Assembly: GCA_016194705.1 (NCBI GenBank)
Contig: JACQAZ010000004.1
Location: forward strand, 1 to 64,000
Direction: 5' to 3'
From: Elusimicrobiota bacterium
GTDB lineage: Bacteria; Elusimicrobiota; Elusimicrobia; UBA1565; UBA9628
Length of the DNA stretch: 64,000 nt
A model generated the notes under the pieces. It had not been told where the DNA came from. It ran no database searches and saw only the letters and a program-made list of their open reading frames with translations. Below, piece after piece: positions 1 through 11,539 of the stretch. The translations under genes and the position numbers were made by a program. Positions within the stretch are counted from its first letter, which is position 1, and each line of letters starts with the position of its first letter.

Positions 1-1060
<1,060 letters not shown>

Positions 1061-1361
1061 GGTCTGGACGGTTTTCCGACGCTAAGGGCGCCGGTACTCC
1101 CGTTTGCTCCAAAATGGAGAAGAATTGACTCTTCTCTTCATTAATTATTACCTTGTTCCCCATCCACGTGCATGCGTGGACGAGGACACACCTTATTTTA
1201 CCTTAGCACCCTCTCCCGGGAAGATCCGGGAACAGGGCGCTCATTCGCTTGCAAACTGTTTTCAAAGAACAAAATTTGTCCCGCGCCTCTTGTTGTGCTT
1301 CGCAAGAAGCATGGGGGCAAATTACTTTGCCGTCAAGACTGTCTTCGCGTCCTGACACGAC
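1061..1361 (-). other. rRNA operon leader region (no protein gene)
   Basis: This stretch, part of a 377-base gene-free gap, is the transcribed leader of the rRNA operon. On the minus strand it holds a boxA-like antitermination sequence, GTTCTTTGAAAACAG (about 1270-1256), and a short inverted repeat, CCACG-CATGCA-CGTGG (about 1180-1165). A weak second promoter-like pair, TTGACG (1336-1331) and CATGCT (1313-1308), may be P2. I see no believable coding sequence in it. Confidence 0.7.
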
Positions 1362-1403
1362 ATAATACCACAACGCCGGCGCGAAAGTCAAATGATTTTT
1401 TTA
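1362..1403 (-). promoter_or_regulatory. rRNA promoter P1 with UP-like A/T tract
   Basis: Minus-strand TTGACT (1391-1386), an 18-base spacer and TATTAT (1367-1362) form a strong sigma70-type promoter. An A-rich run (AAAAAAA, about 1402-1395) lies directly upstream of the -35, where UP elements sit in rRNA promoters. The predicted start is near 1355, about 295 bases before the mature 16S end. Confidence 0.8.
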
Positions 1404-1437
1404 GGAAACAATAAATCCCCGATCTCTCGACAATGAA

Positions 1438-2418
1438 TCAGCGCGGAGCGGGGGCGAGCGAGACATCCGACCGCGCCTGCAGACCCAAGACATCGAGATC
1501 GTGGCCCGGATAAATGACGAGATTCGTCACGGCTTCCTGCATCGACCGCATCTCGTAGAGCCTGCGCCAGTAGGAGGAGAGGTCCGCGATGAAGGTCTCC
1601 TTGGGGATCGCGAGGTCCTGGTGGTTGTCCAAGAGCCAGGTCGCATCTCCCGCGAGCAGCACGGCGCCGGAGTCGAGGTTGACCCACGCCCCCATCGAGC
1701 CCGCCGTATGTCCCGAGAGATCCACAAGAACGACCGAGCCGTCGCTGAACAGATCGAGGCCGTGGTCGAAGGCGCCGAAGGGGCTCTGCGTCGAAAGGTC
1801 GACGAGCCTGAGCTTGAGCAGAGGCTCGAGCGCCGCCGGGTCGAGTTCATTGGGGTCGGGCTTCTCGACCTGCTTGACCTTCTGCCCGAGCCACTCGCGC
1901 CGGTCGACGACGACAGTGGCCTGTCTGAAGGCGGCGGCAAGGCCCGCGTGCTCGCGGTGCAGATGAGACAGGATGACAAAGCGCACCTTCTCCGGATCGA
2001 CGAGGTCCCCCCGCAGTTGAGACATGATGTCTTGGTTGCGCTTCACCTCGACGGAGGCGTGCAGACAGTCGCTCTGCTGGCCGGAGGCCGCGCCGATGCC
2101 CGTATCAAAGAGAACGTAGCCCTGCTTGGGGTGCTTGATGAGAAACGCCGGAACCGGAACCCGGGGCCTGGCGGCGGTGCTCTTGATGCTCGAGATATCG
2201 TGCCCCCGGACGGAAACGGCGCCGGTGTCATAAATCCGAATCTTGAGCCCGTCGGCGCGGCGGCGGCCGATAAGGCTTTCGGCGAAGGCCGGGGGGATGA
2301 CCGGGATGTCTCGCGGCGCCGGCTCCGGAGTCGGGGGTTTGGGGGTCGTGAGGATCGTCTCGCCTTCGCAGCCGCTGAGGATGAGCGTCAGGGAGAACAG
2401 GGCCGCCGCGAGCCGCAT
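1438..2418 (-). CDS. MBL-fold metallo-hydrolase, predicted lipoprotein
   Basis: This 326-residue protein has a lipoprotein signal (LILSGC, Cys17) and a metallo-beta-lactamase fold resembling N-acyl-homoserine-lactonase-type hydrolases. The metal-site motifs are HLHREH (residues 152-157), GHTAGS (His237), LAGDAT (Asp258) and a late YPGHD. The second Asp of the usual HxHxDH motif is Glu here, which is unusual, so activity is uncertain. It would be anchored in the outer membrane or periplasm. Its ATG overlaps the stop of the upstream gene by one base (TGATG), so the pair is probably translationally coupled. It ends about 35 bases before the rRNA P1 promoter on the same strand. The family is fairly sure; the substrate is unknown. 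Confidence 0.85.
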   Translation of the reverse strand: MRLAAALFSLTLILSGCEGETILTTPKPPTPEPAPRDIPVIPPAFAESLIGRRRADGLKIRIYDTGAVSVRGHDISSIKSTAARPRVPVPAFLIKHPKQGYVLFDTGIGAASGQQSDCLHASVEVKRNQDIMSQLRGDLVDPEKVRFVILSHLHREHAGLAAAFRQATVVVDRREWLGQKVKQVEKPDPNELDPAALEPLLKLRLVDLSTQSPFGAFDHGLDLFSDGSVVLVDLSGHTAGSMGAWVNLDSGAVLLAGDATWLLDNHQDLAIPKETFIADLSSYWRRLYEMRSMQEAVTNLVIYPGHDLDVLGLQARSDVSLAPAPR

Positions 2419-3014
2419 CAGCGGACTTGTCGGATGGTCATGTTGAGCAGCACCTGAGTCTCCACCTTCTCGCGCACTTGCTTGACCATGGTCAGGTGCT
2501 GGATCATCTCATCGGCCATCGTCGCGATGCTGGGCATGGACTGCAGTTCCCCACGATGCCCATTGCGCTCGACGGTGAGCTTGTCGAGCTTTTGGCCGAC
2601 CTCGCCGAGATTGACGAGTTCGCCGTTGTGCATGATCTTGGGCTGGACGCGCGGATCGAGCTTCTTTAGCTTTATAAGGACGTCCTTGGCGGAATTTTCT
2701 GAGAGCCGATAACTCAACTGCTGGCTCTTGTCGGAAACGCTTCCGACGGATTGGCCCGCGGGCATGGTGAGCGTCGCCTTGGCAGCCTCGAGGATCTTCA
2801 TGCCCTTCGGGAGGTCGCTTTCGAAGTTCTTCACCGCAAGAGTGAGGGACCAATGCTCGCTGTAGGGCGACAATGAATAGGTTTTGATCCAATCGACTGG
2901 CGAGGGAGCGATGAGGTCCGTATTGTTCCTCATCTTTTCCTTGGGATCCGGCGCGGCGGCGCAGAGAGGCGCGGCTGCCCTTATATTAAGGAAGATTGCG
3001 ATCAGTATTCTCAT
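2418..3014 (-). CDS. Exported protein of unknown function
   Basis: This 198-residue protein has a short hydrophobic N-terminus ending near AAAPLCAAA that looks like a signal peptide. I do not recognise a domain. The middle is mixed alpha/beta-like with a Lys-rich stretch (KLKKLD), and the C-terminal third is predicted helical (VKQVREKVETQVLL). It starts inside the last four bases of the rhodanese gene (ATGA overlap) and its stop overlaps the start of the MBL lipoprotein. The three therefore form a tight operon read away from 3379. An envelope role is an inference from the signal peptide and the lipoprotein neighbour. Confidence 0.7.
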   Translation of the reverse strand: MRILIAIFLNIRAAAPLCAAAPDPKEKMRNNTDLIAPSPVDWIKTYSLSPYSEHWSLTLAVKNFESDLPKGMKILEAAKATLTMPAGQSVGSVSDKSQQLSYRLSENSAKDVLIKLKKLDPRVQPKIMHNGELVNLGEVGQKLDKLTVERNGHRGELQSMPSIATMADEMIQHLTMVKQVREKVETQVLLNMTIRQVR

Positions 3015-3379
3015 TTTTCAACCTCTCCTTTGGCGGCAAGCCAGCCGCGCCAGCCTCCGTCCATGGACCAAACGTTGGTGTAGCCCATCTTCTGGAGGCT
3101 TTCGGCCGCCAGCGCCGAGCGGAAGCCTCCTCCGCAATAAAGGATGATCTCGGCCGAATGGTCTGGGAGCTCTTTCTCGACGTCGCGCTCGAGTATGCCG
3201 CGGCCGATGTGCCGGGCCCCCGGGATGCGGCCCTTGGCCCACTCGTTGTCCTCGCGCACGTCGACCAAGATCGGGTTCTCTCCCTTGGCCAGGCGCCCCC
3301 TGATGCCGGCGACGTCGGTCTCCTTGATCCCCGCTTTCGCGTCTTTGACGAGCTTGAGGAAGCCCGGCGCATGGTCCAT
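3011..3379 (-). CDS. Single-domain rhodanese-like sulfurtransferase
   Basis: This 122-residue single-domain rhodanese is predicted to be cytoplasmic. The active loop is CGGGFRS (Cys82 to Arg87), the CxxxxR form expected of an active enzyme, preceded by ILVDVRE and followed by the MDGGW motif near the C-terminus. The ATG at 3379 is chosen because upstream codons run into the divergent gene and do not look like rhodanese. AAGGA sits three bases before it. A TTGATT-N16-TATATA promoter (3415-3410, 3393-3388) would give a leader of only about two bases. It heads the operon with the exported protein and the MBL lipoprotein; MBL and rhodanese domains often work together in sulfur chemistry. Confidence 0.88.
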   Translation of the reverse strand: MDHAPGFLKLVKDAKAGIKETDVAGIRGRLAKGENPILVDVREDNEWAKGRIPGARHIGRGILERDVEKELPDHSAEIILYCGGGFRSALAAESLQKMGYTNVWSMDGGWRGWLAAKGEVEK

Positions 3380-3395
3380 GCTTCCTTTATATAGA

Positions 3396-3863
3396 ATGTC
3401 TCCCGTGCAAATCAAGAAGGTGGTCTCGGGCGGGCAGACCGGGGTGGACCGCGCCGCGCTCGATGTCGCGCTCGAGCTCGGAATTCCCTGCGGGGGCTGG
3501 TGCCCCAAGGGCCGGCTCGCCGAGGACGGGGTGATCCCCGAAAAGTATCCCCTGAAGGAGACACCCTTGAGCGATTACGCGCAGCGGACCGAATGGAACG
3601 TGCGCGACTCAGACGGTACGCTCGTGCTCGTCATTGGCAGACCCTCGGGAGGAACGGCGCTGACCATCGCGTTGGCGCGCAAGCACCGCAAGCCCTGCAT
3701 CGCTTTCGACCTGCGCAATCCCAAGCCCGACTTGCGCACCGTAATGTCGTGGATTGCCTTCCACAAGATCCGCGTTCTCAACGTTGCTGGTCCCCGGAAA
3801 AGTAGCGCACCCCAAATTGAAAGAATGGCAAAAGATGTTCTTTTATGCCTACTATCAGTCTAA
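3396..3863 (+). CDS. Putative molybdenum carrier / SLOG-fold (lysine decarboxylase-like) protein
   Basis: This 155-residue protein opens with a glycine-rich nucleotide-binding segment, [14 protein letters not shown] (about residues 9-22), and continues with GGWCPKGR and EDG. It has GTLVL in the middle and PSGGTALT near residue 88. This is the pattern of the putative molybdenum-carrier family, a Rossmann-like group related to YpsA and LOG proteins that may bind a nucleotide or cofactor. The ATG lies only 16 bases from the divergent rhodanese start and has no clear Shine-Dalgarno; GTG at 3405 is an alternative. The last few codons run into AT-rich sequence of different composition, so the C-terminus may have been altered. 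Confidence 0.8.
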   Translation: MSPVQIKKVVSGGQTGVDRAALDVALELGIPCGGWCPKGRLAEDGVIPEKYPLKETPLSDYAQRTEWNVRDSDGTLVLVIGRPSGGTALTIALARKHRKPCIAFDLRNPKPDLRTVMSWIAFHKIRVLNVAGPRKSSAPQIERMAKDVLLCLLSV

Positions 3864-4049
3864 AATGAAAATAAAAGACACTATCCACCACAATTTCATC
3901 AAAGACCCATCAAAGAAACTGTCTGTTTCGAAAACAGAAACATCACTATATATTTACTAGTAAATTTACTATCCGCTCCCCGCCTCTCTCACGCGGCGCA
4001 TTAAAAACACACCTTCCCATCAAACAGGCAGCCACCCAATTCGTTCGAA
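3864..4049. other. AT-rich intergenic stretch with palindromes
   Basis: Composition drops sharply from the surrounding GC-rich DNA. It holds a 12-base perfect palindrome, TTTACTAGTAAA (3953-3964), with the half TTTACTA repeated just after it. It also holds a short hairpin, CTGTTT-CGA-AAACAG, near 3924-3938. These could be an operator or a weak terminator. I see no gene here. Together with the decayed gene that follows, it looks like a remnant of transferred DNA. Confidence 0.5.
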
Positions 4050-4884
4050 TTAAGCCCAATAGGGGATGTATCGCATGAGCTTGTTCGCAGCATTCTCATC
4101 GACAGGCCTTATCTTTTCGGCCCTAACTGTCTCGTTTAGCAATCGGGATGCTGTTGCGGCATTTTTCTTATCAATCTTGAACCGCTCACGAACTGATGGG
4201 TTGTTCGTAATTCGATTATTTACATGATTAAGACAACAATGCTGATAAACAGCATGTATGCGCTCATCCGGCGTTAAGTCTTTCAGGGGTTTGTAACGAG
4301 AAAGAATCAAATGCGTCCAGGGCCTCCTTCCTTGTTGACGGAAACGGCCGCTTCTTGAGATCGAAATAGCTTTGAACATCAAGCAGCGTTACGACTTCGG
4401 ACTCATTGCAACCAAGTTTAGCGGGCAGCTCAATAAAGTCAGGCTGTCCCTCCTCGATTATCTTTTTGAGCTGGTCCGGTGTCATGGGAACCAATTCTTC
4501 TCCCGCCCGCATCAAGTACCGCCCCTTATAGTGCATCGGCTGGCCCTGAGGACGCGGAGGGACTTCAAAGGCGAGAACTCTTCCCTCGGCATGAGCAATC
4601 TCGTGCCATGCAACTTTGAGGTGGATCCTTTCATAAATTCCCCCCACGGTACGCTCCGGAACATCAAAGGCTTTTGTACCGACTACGCGCCGTGGCGTTG
4701 TATTGGTAACGCCTAATATGAAATATCCGCCCCCCTCGTTGGCAAGGGCGACACAATAGTCGACCAAAGTCTCAAATTCGTAGCTATTCCTTGCCTCCTT
4801 GAATTCAAGGTGCTCTCCTTCGGATCTAGACTCCAATAGCTTTTGAAGCTCTGGGGGTGTCATGTTAGATTGCTCTTGGATCAC
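4050..4884 (-). pseudogene. AlbA_2 (Schlafen-type) ATP-binding protein, internally deleted and frameshifted
   Basis: The 5' part (from GTG 4884, or more likely ATG 4863) encodes an AlbA_2 domain: ESRSEGEHLEFKEA, then GGGYFILGV and LLDVQSYFDL. It breaks down after about residue 190. A second minus-strand frame (to 4050) encodes the normal C-terminal end of the same family, YKPLKDLTPDERIHAVYQHCC through ATASRLL to MRYIPYWA. From memory, full-length relatives have some 200-250 residues between these parts, including an HATPase-like segment with HQDF. An internal deletion plus a frame change therefore seems to have destroyed the gene. Composition is lower in GC than the neighbours. Such genes are often mobile. 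Confidence 0.8.
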
Positions 4885-4970
4885 CCTGGACTCGAATCAA
4901 TCCTTGTACGTTCTGGCAAAGGATCCCTGCTCTTAGGGCCCAAGAATTGGCACCAGTGGTTGGCGCGCTA

Positions 4971-5405
4971 TTAGTGATTGTTTTTTACAACGCCGTGGCG
5001 GCGGCGCTCCGAGACCAAGAGGCGCACCTGGGCGCGCCGCATCGCGGCTTCGGCCGCGGCCAAGGTCAGCGGATCGATGTCCTTGCGCACAAGCTCTTCC
5101 TTGGCCTTCTCGAGGGCCTGGCGCGCGCGCTCGGCGTCGATGTCCTGGGCCATCTCGGCGGTCTCGGCGAACAAAGCGACCTTGTCGTCCTTGATCTCGG
5201 CAAAGCCCCCGGAAACGGCGAATCTCCGGGTTTCTCCGCCCTCGGTCACGCGCACCTCACCGGGCTTGAGCTGCACGAGGAAGGCCTCGTGCCCCGGCAA
5301 AACGCCCATCTCTCCCTCGAAGGACGGCAGAACGACGAAGTCCGCTTGTCCCGTCAGGGCCACTTTTTCAGGCGTCGTCATCTCGAGCGTCAAGTTCTTG
5401 GCCAT
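4971..5405 (-). CDS. atpC: F-type ATP synthase epsilon subunit
   Basis: This 144-residue central-stalk subunit of F1 couples rotation to catalysis and can inhibit ATP hydrolysis. The N-terminal beta-sandwich is clear (LEMTTPEKVALTGQADFVVLPSFEGEMGVLPGHEAFLVQL, split here as start and end of one segment). The C-terminal helical pair follows (AERARQALEKAKEEL). The length is normal. It is the last gene of the atp operon, ten bases after atpD. Beyond it lies about 85 bases of gene-free DNA and then the decayed AlbA_2 gene. Confidence 0.95.
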   Translation of the reverse strand: MAKNLTLEMTTPEKVALTGQADFVVLPSFEGEMGVLPGHEAFLVQLKPGEVRVTEGGETRRFAVSGGFAEIKDDKVALFAETAEMAQDIDAERARQALEKAKEELVRKDIDPLTLAAAEAAMRRAQVRLLVSERRRHGVVKNNH

Positions 5406-5415
5406 GGCTTTCTCG

Positions 5416-7230
<1,815 letters not shown>

Positions 7231-8133
7231 TTACGCCGCCAACGCCTCCGCTCCGCCGACGAGCTCCGCGATCTCCTTGGTGATGATGGCCTGGCGCTGG
7301 CGGTTGAGGCCGAGGTTCAAGGCCTCGCGCAGCTCCTTGGCGTTCTTCGAGGCCGCGTCCATCGCGTTCATGCGGGCGGCGAGCTCAGCCGCCTGCGACT
7401 CGAGCAGGACGCGGTAGAGCTGCGCCTTGAGATACCGGGGCAGCAAGGCCTCGAGGAGGACCTGCCGGTCGGGCTCGAACTCGTAATCGATCAGGGCCGA
7501 AGCCGTCTGCGCGTCCTCGAACGGCTTGATCGGCAGCAGGGGAATCTTGACGAGCTGCTGCGCCGCCGCCGACTTGAACTCGTTGTAGATGATCGAGACG
7601 CTCGAGACCTTCTTGCTTTCGTAAAGATCGATGACGGCCTTGCCGACGAGTTCGGCGTGCGTGAAATTGACCTTCGGAAAGATGCCGGCGGTCTCGCTGA
7701 CGATCTCGAGGCCGACGCCTTTGAGGCGGTGCAGAAAATCCCGCCCCTTGCGGCCGACGACGACGGCGTAGACCTTGCGTCCGGCCTGCCCCTTGAGCCA
7801 CTCAATCGAATTTTTTATCAGGTTGGAGTTGAAGGCCCCGCACAGCCCCTTGTCGGCGGTCACCAGAACCAGGCACCCGGGGAGGTCCTCGGACCGGTGC
7901 TCGAAGAACTCGTGGACATGCACCTCGCGGCCGGCGGCGATGTCGCCGGCGACCTCGAGGGCCGAGAGTCCGCGCACGAGCTGCTCCATCTTGACGGCGA
8001 AAGGGCGCGCGGCCAGGATCGCGGCCTGCGAGCGCCTCATGCGCGCGGCGGCAACCATCTTCATGGCTTTGGTGATCTGCTCGGTCGATTTGACCGACTT
8101 GATCTTGCGCCTGATGTCGCGTAGGGATGCCAT
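7231..8133 (-). CDS. atpG: F-type ATP synthase gamma subunit
   Basis: This is the 300-residue rotor shaft of F1. The N-terminal helix MASLRDIRRKIKSVKSTEQI and KAMKMVAAARMRR are typical. TADKGLCGAFN follows in the middle, and the C-terminal helix (AARMNAMDAASKNA, LNLGLNRQRQAIITKEI) is complete. It starts three bases after the sugar-epimerase gene, so the two are probably coupled. The gene order alpha-(exported protein)-(epimerase)-gamma-(PilZ)-beta is non-standard. Confidence 0.97.
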   Translation of the reverse strand: MASLRDIRRKIKSVKSTEQITKAMKMVAAARMRRSQAAILAARPFAVKMEQLVRGLSALEVAGDIAAGREVHVHEFFEHRSEDLPGCLVLVTADKGLCGAFNSNLIKNSIEWLKGQAGRKVYAVVVGRKGRDFLHRLKGVGLEIVSETAGIFPKVNFTHAELVGKAVIDLYESKKVSSVSIIYNEFKSAAAQQLVKIPLLPIKPFEDAQTASALIDYEFEPDRQVLLEALLPRYLKAQLYRVLLESQAAELAARMNAMDAASKNAKELREALNLGLNRQRQAIITKEIAELVGGAEALAA

Positions 8134-8136
8134 GGA

Positions 8137-9057
8137 TTAAGCCCTCACCGAGATTTGTCCGCCGAAATAGTCGCGGATGCCTTCCTCGACCGAATACTTG
8201 GCGCTGAACTTGAAGTCCCGCACGGCGGCCCCGGGGTCGCCCAAAGTCTCGTTCTGATAGAAGGAGTAGGGGTTCTTGAAATAGTCGGGCTCGAGGCTCT
8301 GTCCCAGGGCCGAGTTGAGGTACTTGATGATCTCGTTGAAGGTCGTCTTCTTGCCTGTGCAGACGTTGTAGACTCCCCTTACCCGCTTCGCGGACGCCAT
8401 GATATTGGCCCGAACCACGTCTTTGACATAGATGTGGTCGCGGTACTGCTCGCCGTGCTCGAAGATGCGCGGGCGCTTGCCGGCCTTCATCTGCTGGGAG
8501 AGCTGCCAGATCATGCTCGAGAACTTTCCCTTGAACCTCTCCCGCGGACCGAAGACGTTGAAATAGCGCAGGCCGACGAGCTCGATCTTCGGGCGGGTCT
8601 TCGAGAAGGCGGCGGCTACATTCTCCATGATGCTCTTCGAAAAGGCGTAGACATTGAGCGGCTTCTTCGGCGCGCTCTCCTTCATGGGCACGGAGCCGTC
8701 GCCGTAGACGCCGGCCGAGGAGGCGTAGACGACCTTCTTTACGCCCGACTTGGCGGCCCACTCGAGCAGGTCGCGGAACGCCTCGACGTTGACGCGCATC
8801 ATCTTGAGCTGGTCGGTGATCGTCGTGTCGGTCAGCGCGGCTTGATGGAAAACGGCGTCGATCCTGCCTACGCGGGAACGCCAGGAGGAGGCGTCGGCGA
8901 TGTCGGCGCCGACCACGCCGCCCGAAAATTCCTGGAGATTCTCGAAATTGCCGACCGAGAAGTCGTCGAGGGCCACGACCTGGTGGCCCTGGCGCGAGAG
9001 CTCGAGCGCGAGGTTGGAGCCGACAAAGCCGGCGGCGCCGGTGACGAGGGCTCTCAC
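8137..9057 (-). CDS. NAD(P)-dependent sugar epimerase, HldD-like
   Basis: This 306-residue extended short-chain dehydrogenase has GAAGFVGSN (nucleotide binding) at the N-terminus. The catalytic Ser is in YASSAGVYGDG and the YxxxK is YAFSK. FNVFGPRE and RDHIYVKDVV are also present. KGKFSSMIWQL and the overall length resemble ADP-L-glycero-D-manno-heptose 6-epimerase, which makes a lipopolysaccharide core sugar; UDP-glucose 4-epimerase-like functions are the alternative. It overlaps the upstream exported-protein gene by four bases and lies three bases before atpG, embedded in the ATP synthase operon. I see no functional link between them. Confidence 0.85.
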   Translation of the reverse strand: MRALVTGAAGFVGSNLALELSRQGHQVVALDDFSVGNFENLQEFSGGVVGADIADASSWRSRVGRIDAVFHQAALTDTTITDQLKMMRVNVEAFRDLLEWAAKSGVKKVVYASSAGVYGDGSVPMKESAPKKPLNVYAFSKSIMENVAAAFSKTRPKIELVGLRYFNVFGPRERFKGKFSSMIWQLSQQMKAGKRPRIFEHGEQYRDHIYVKDVVRANIMASAKRVRGVYNVCTGKKTTFNEIIKYLNSALGQSLEPDYFKNPYSFYQNETLGDPGAAVRDFKFSAKYSVEEGIRDYFGGQISVRA

Positions 9058-9485
9058 CCCTTCCTCCGCGCGGCGGCGATCTGCTCGAGGGTGACGACGG
9101 GGCCCGCCGCGAGCTCCTTGATCCGCGCCTTGAGCTTGTCCCCGGGATTCTCAAGGGTGGCTCCCAGCGGCGAGTCGTAGATGCCCAGCGCGAACTGCAG
9201 CGCGTCGCGGTCCCAGGCCGAGATGCCCGACGCGAGCTTCTTGTCCTTCTCGACCTTGGCCACGAATTTCTTGAGCGCCTTGTGGCTTCTGACGATGAGG
9301 TCGGCGAAGGCCGCGGGCTCGTCTTTCTCCGCGATGAAGGAAAAGACCCCGGCCAAGCCTTGCTGGTCGATCGTAATCAGGGCCTCGACGCAGCTCAGGT
9401 TGATCATCTGCACGGGCCGCGGGGCGTCCGCGGCGCTCGCGCAGCGCGCGCTCAACAGCAGGGCGGCGAGCAGTTTCCCGGTCAT
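9054..9485 (-). CDS. Small exported protein of unknown function inside the atp operon
   Basis: This 143-residue protein has a clear signal peptide ([18 protein letters not shown]). The mature part is mostly helical and charged ([17 protein letters not shown]). I do not recognise a family. It overlaps atpA by four bases (ATGA) and the epimerase gene by four bases, so its translation is tied to both. Because it is exported, it is unlikely to be part of F1; a periplasmic role is an inference. Confidence 0.75.
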   Translation of the reverse strand: MTGKLLAALLLSARCASAADAPRPVQMINLSCVEALITIDQQGLAGVFSFIAEKDEPAAFADLIVRSHKALKKFVAKVEKDKKLASGISAWDRDALQFALGIYDSPLGATLENPGDKLKARIKELAAGPVVTLEQIAAARRKG

Positions 9486-11011
9486 TTCGCCGCCAAGCCC
9501 GCTTTGAAGCTCTTCTTGAATTCCTCGATGGCCGCGGTGAGCCGCGCCTTGAGGCCGTCGTCGATGGCTTTCTTCGCGACCAGGTCCTTAACGAGGTCCG
9601 GCTGCTTGTCGGCGACATAGGCCAGCAGGGCCGTCTCGAACTCGCGGATCTTGGCGGTCGGGATGTCGTCGAGCCAGCCGTTGACGCCCGCGAACACGGC
9701 CATGACTTGGCTTTGGAAGGCCATGGGCTTGTATTGGTCCTGCTTGAGGAGCTCGACGAGCCGCTCGCCGCGCGCGAGCTGCTGCTGCGAGGCCTTGTCG
9801 AGGTCCGAGCCGAACTGCGCGAAGGCCGCGAGCTCGTTGTACTGCGCCAGATCCAGGCGCAAGCGGCCCGCGACTTGCTTCATCGCCTTGGTCTGGGCCG
9901 CGCCGCCGACGCGCGAAACCGAGAGGCCGACGTTGACGGCCGGGCGCACGCCCGAGTAGAACAGGCCCGACTCGAGGTAGATCTGGCCGTCGGTGATCGA
10001 GATGACGTTGGTCGGGATGTAGGCCGAGACGTCGTTGGCCTGGGTCTCGATGATCGGAAGAGCCGTCAGGCTGCCGCCGCCGTTTTTCTGCGAGAGCTTG
10101 CAGGCTCTCTCAAGAAGTCGGGAGTGAAGGTAAAATACGTCCCCAGGATATGCCTCCCGGCCAGGCGGGCGGCGCAGCAAAAGCGAGAGCTGGCGGTAGG
10201 CCTGCGCGTGCTTCGAGAGATCGTCGTAGATGATCAGCACGCTCTTGCCCTGCCAAAGGAACTCCTCGCCCATCGCGCAGCCCGAGTAGGGCGCGATGTA
10301 CAAGAGAGGCGCGGGTTCGGACGCCGTGGCCGCGACGATGATCGAGTACTCGAGAGCGCCGTAGTCCTGCAGGGTCTGCGCCACCTGGGCCACGGTCGAC
10401 TGCTTCTGGCCGATGGCCACATAAATGCAGATCGGGCGGTTGGCTTCGTTTTTCTGATTGATGATCGTGTCGATGGCGATCGCGGTCTTGCCGGTCTGGC
10501 GGTCGCCGATGATGAGCTCGCGCTGGCCGCGGCCGATCGGGATCATGCCGTCGATGGCCTTGAGGCCCGTCTGCAGGGGCTCGTTGACCGGCGAGCGCTC
10601 GATGACGCCCGGGGCGACGACTTCAATCGGTCGGGTCTTGTTGGTCTTGATCGGGCCCTTGCCGTCGATGGGCTGGCCGAGCGGGTTGACGATGCGGCCG
10701 ATGAGCTCGGAGCCCACGGGCACGCTCATGATCTTGCCCGTGCGGCGCACTTGGTCGCCTTCCTGAATCTGGCTGTCGGGGCCGAGCAGCACGCAGCCGA
10801 CGTTCTCCTTCTCGAGGTTGAGCACCATCCCCATGACGCCGTGCGGCAGCTCGAGGAGCTCGCCGGCCATGGCGTTCTCGAGGCCGTAGATGCGCGCGAT
10901 GCCGTCGCCGACCTGCAGGACCGAGCCCTCTTCCTTGAGCTCGGTGGTTCCCTTGAAGCCCTCGATCTGTCCCTTGATGACGGCGGTGATCTCTTCGGGT
11001 CTAATTGCCAT
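9482..11011 (-). CDS. atpA: F-type ATP synthase alpha subunit
   Basis: This is the 509-residue non-catalytic nucleotide-binding subunit of F1. The N-terminal [20 protein letters not shown], the Walker [11 protein letters not shown] and the signature [13 protein letters not shown] are intact. It overlaps the end of atpH by 11 bases and is followed at once by the exported-protein gene rather than atpG. Length and motifs are normal. Confidence 0.98.
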   Translation of the reverse strand: MAIRPEEITAVIKGQIEGFKGTTELKEEGSVLQVGDGIARIYGLENAMAGELLELPHGVMGMVLNLEKENVGCVLLGPDSQIQEGDQVRRTGKIMSVPVGSELIGRIVNPLGQPIDGKGPIKTNKTRPIEVVAPGVIERSPVNEPLQTGLKAIDGMIPIGRGQRELIIGDRQTGKTAIAIDTIINQKNEANRPICIYVAIGQKQSTVAQVAQTLQDYGALEYSIIVAATASEPAPLLYIAPYSGCAMGEEFLWQGKSVLIIYDDLSKHAQAYRQLSLLLRRPPGREAYPGDVFYLHSRLLERACKLSQKNGGGSLTALPIIETQANDVSAYIPTNVISITDGQIYLESGLFYSGVRPAVNVGLSVSRVGGAAQTKAMKQVAGRLRLDLAQYNELAAFAQFGSDLDKASQQQLARGERLVELLKQDQYKPMAFQSQVMAVFAGVNGWLDDIPTAKIREFETALLAYVADKQPDLVKDLVAKKAIDDGLKARLTAAIEEFKKSFKAGLAAK

Positions 11012-11537
11012 TGATCGTCTCCCTCAATTTTCTAAGCTGCCCGCGCAGGCTCGAGTCGAGCACCCAGTCGCCCAGGCGCACGACCAGCCCCCCGATGAGC
11101 TCGGGGTCCTCCTTGACATCCAATTCGACGTTCTTGCCGGAAAATTCCTTCAGGCCCTGCTTGAGCTTGTTCTGGACCTCGGCGGACAGTGGCCGCGCCG
11201 TGCGCACCACCGCTTTGGCGGTGTTGTTCTTCTCCGCTATGAGCTTGCCCAGGACGGCGATGACCGCCGGCAGCAAATCGAAGCGCTTCTTATCGATGAG
11301 CAGGTTCAGGAACCGCATGGTCACCGGCGAGACCTTGCCGCCCAGCGCGCCGGAAAGCTTCTTTTTTTTCTCGTCGGCCAGCACGCGAGGATGGCGCAGG
11401 ACCGGCATCACGTCGAGAATCGCCCGCGTCGCCCCGAGCAGGTCGGCCTGCACCCTGGACTCTTCGTCTTTGGCCGACGCGGCCAGAAATAGCGCCTTGC
11501 CGTAGCGCGAGGCCAGGACCCGATCCGAGGACTGCAT
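11001..11537 (-). CDS. atpH: F-type ATP synthase delta subunit
   Basis: This 178-residue peripheral-stalk subunit (OSCP-like) links F1 to subunit b. The N-terminal [11 protein letters not shown] and the C-terminal [27 protein letters not shown] are typical. It starts two bases after the atpF stop and overlaps the start of atpA by 11 bases. Confidence 0.95.
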   Translation of the reverse strand: MQSSDRVLASRYGKALFLAASAKDEESRVQADLLGATRAILDVMPVLRHPRVLADEKKKKLSGALGGKVSPVTMRFLNLLIDKKRFDLLPAVIAVLGKLIAEKNNTAKAVVRTARPLSAEVQNKLKQGLKEFSGKNVELDVKEDPELIGGLVVRLGDWVLDSSLRGQLRKLRETINGN

Positions 11538-11539
11538 GC

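Noticed and set aside
1501..2457. Long open frame antisense to the MBL lipoprotein, and similar ones throughout (e.g. 4978-6936, 58539-61304 minus)
   Set aside because: GC-rich codon bias leaves the opposite strand open; the sense frames have clear family motifs.
4885..4970. tRNA-like GATTCGAGTCC on the minus strand
   Set aside because: The flanks do not pair into a T arm and no acceptor or anticodon stem could be found.
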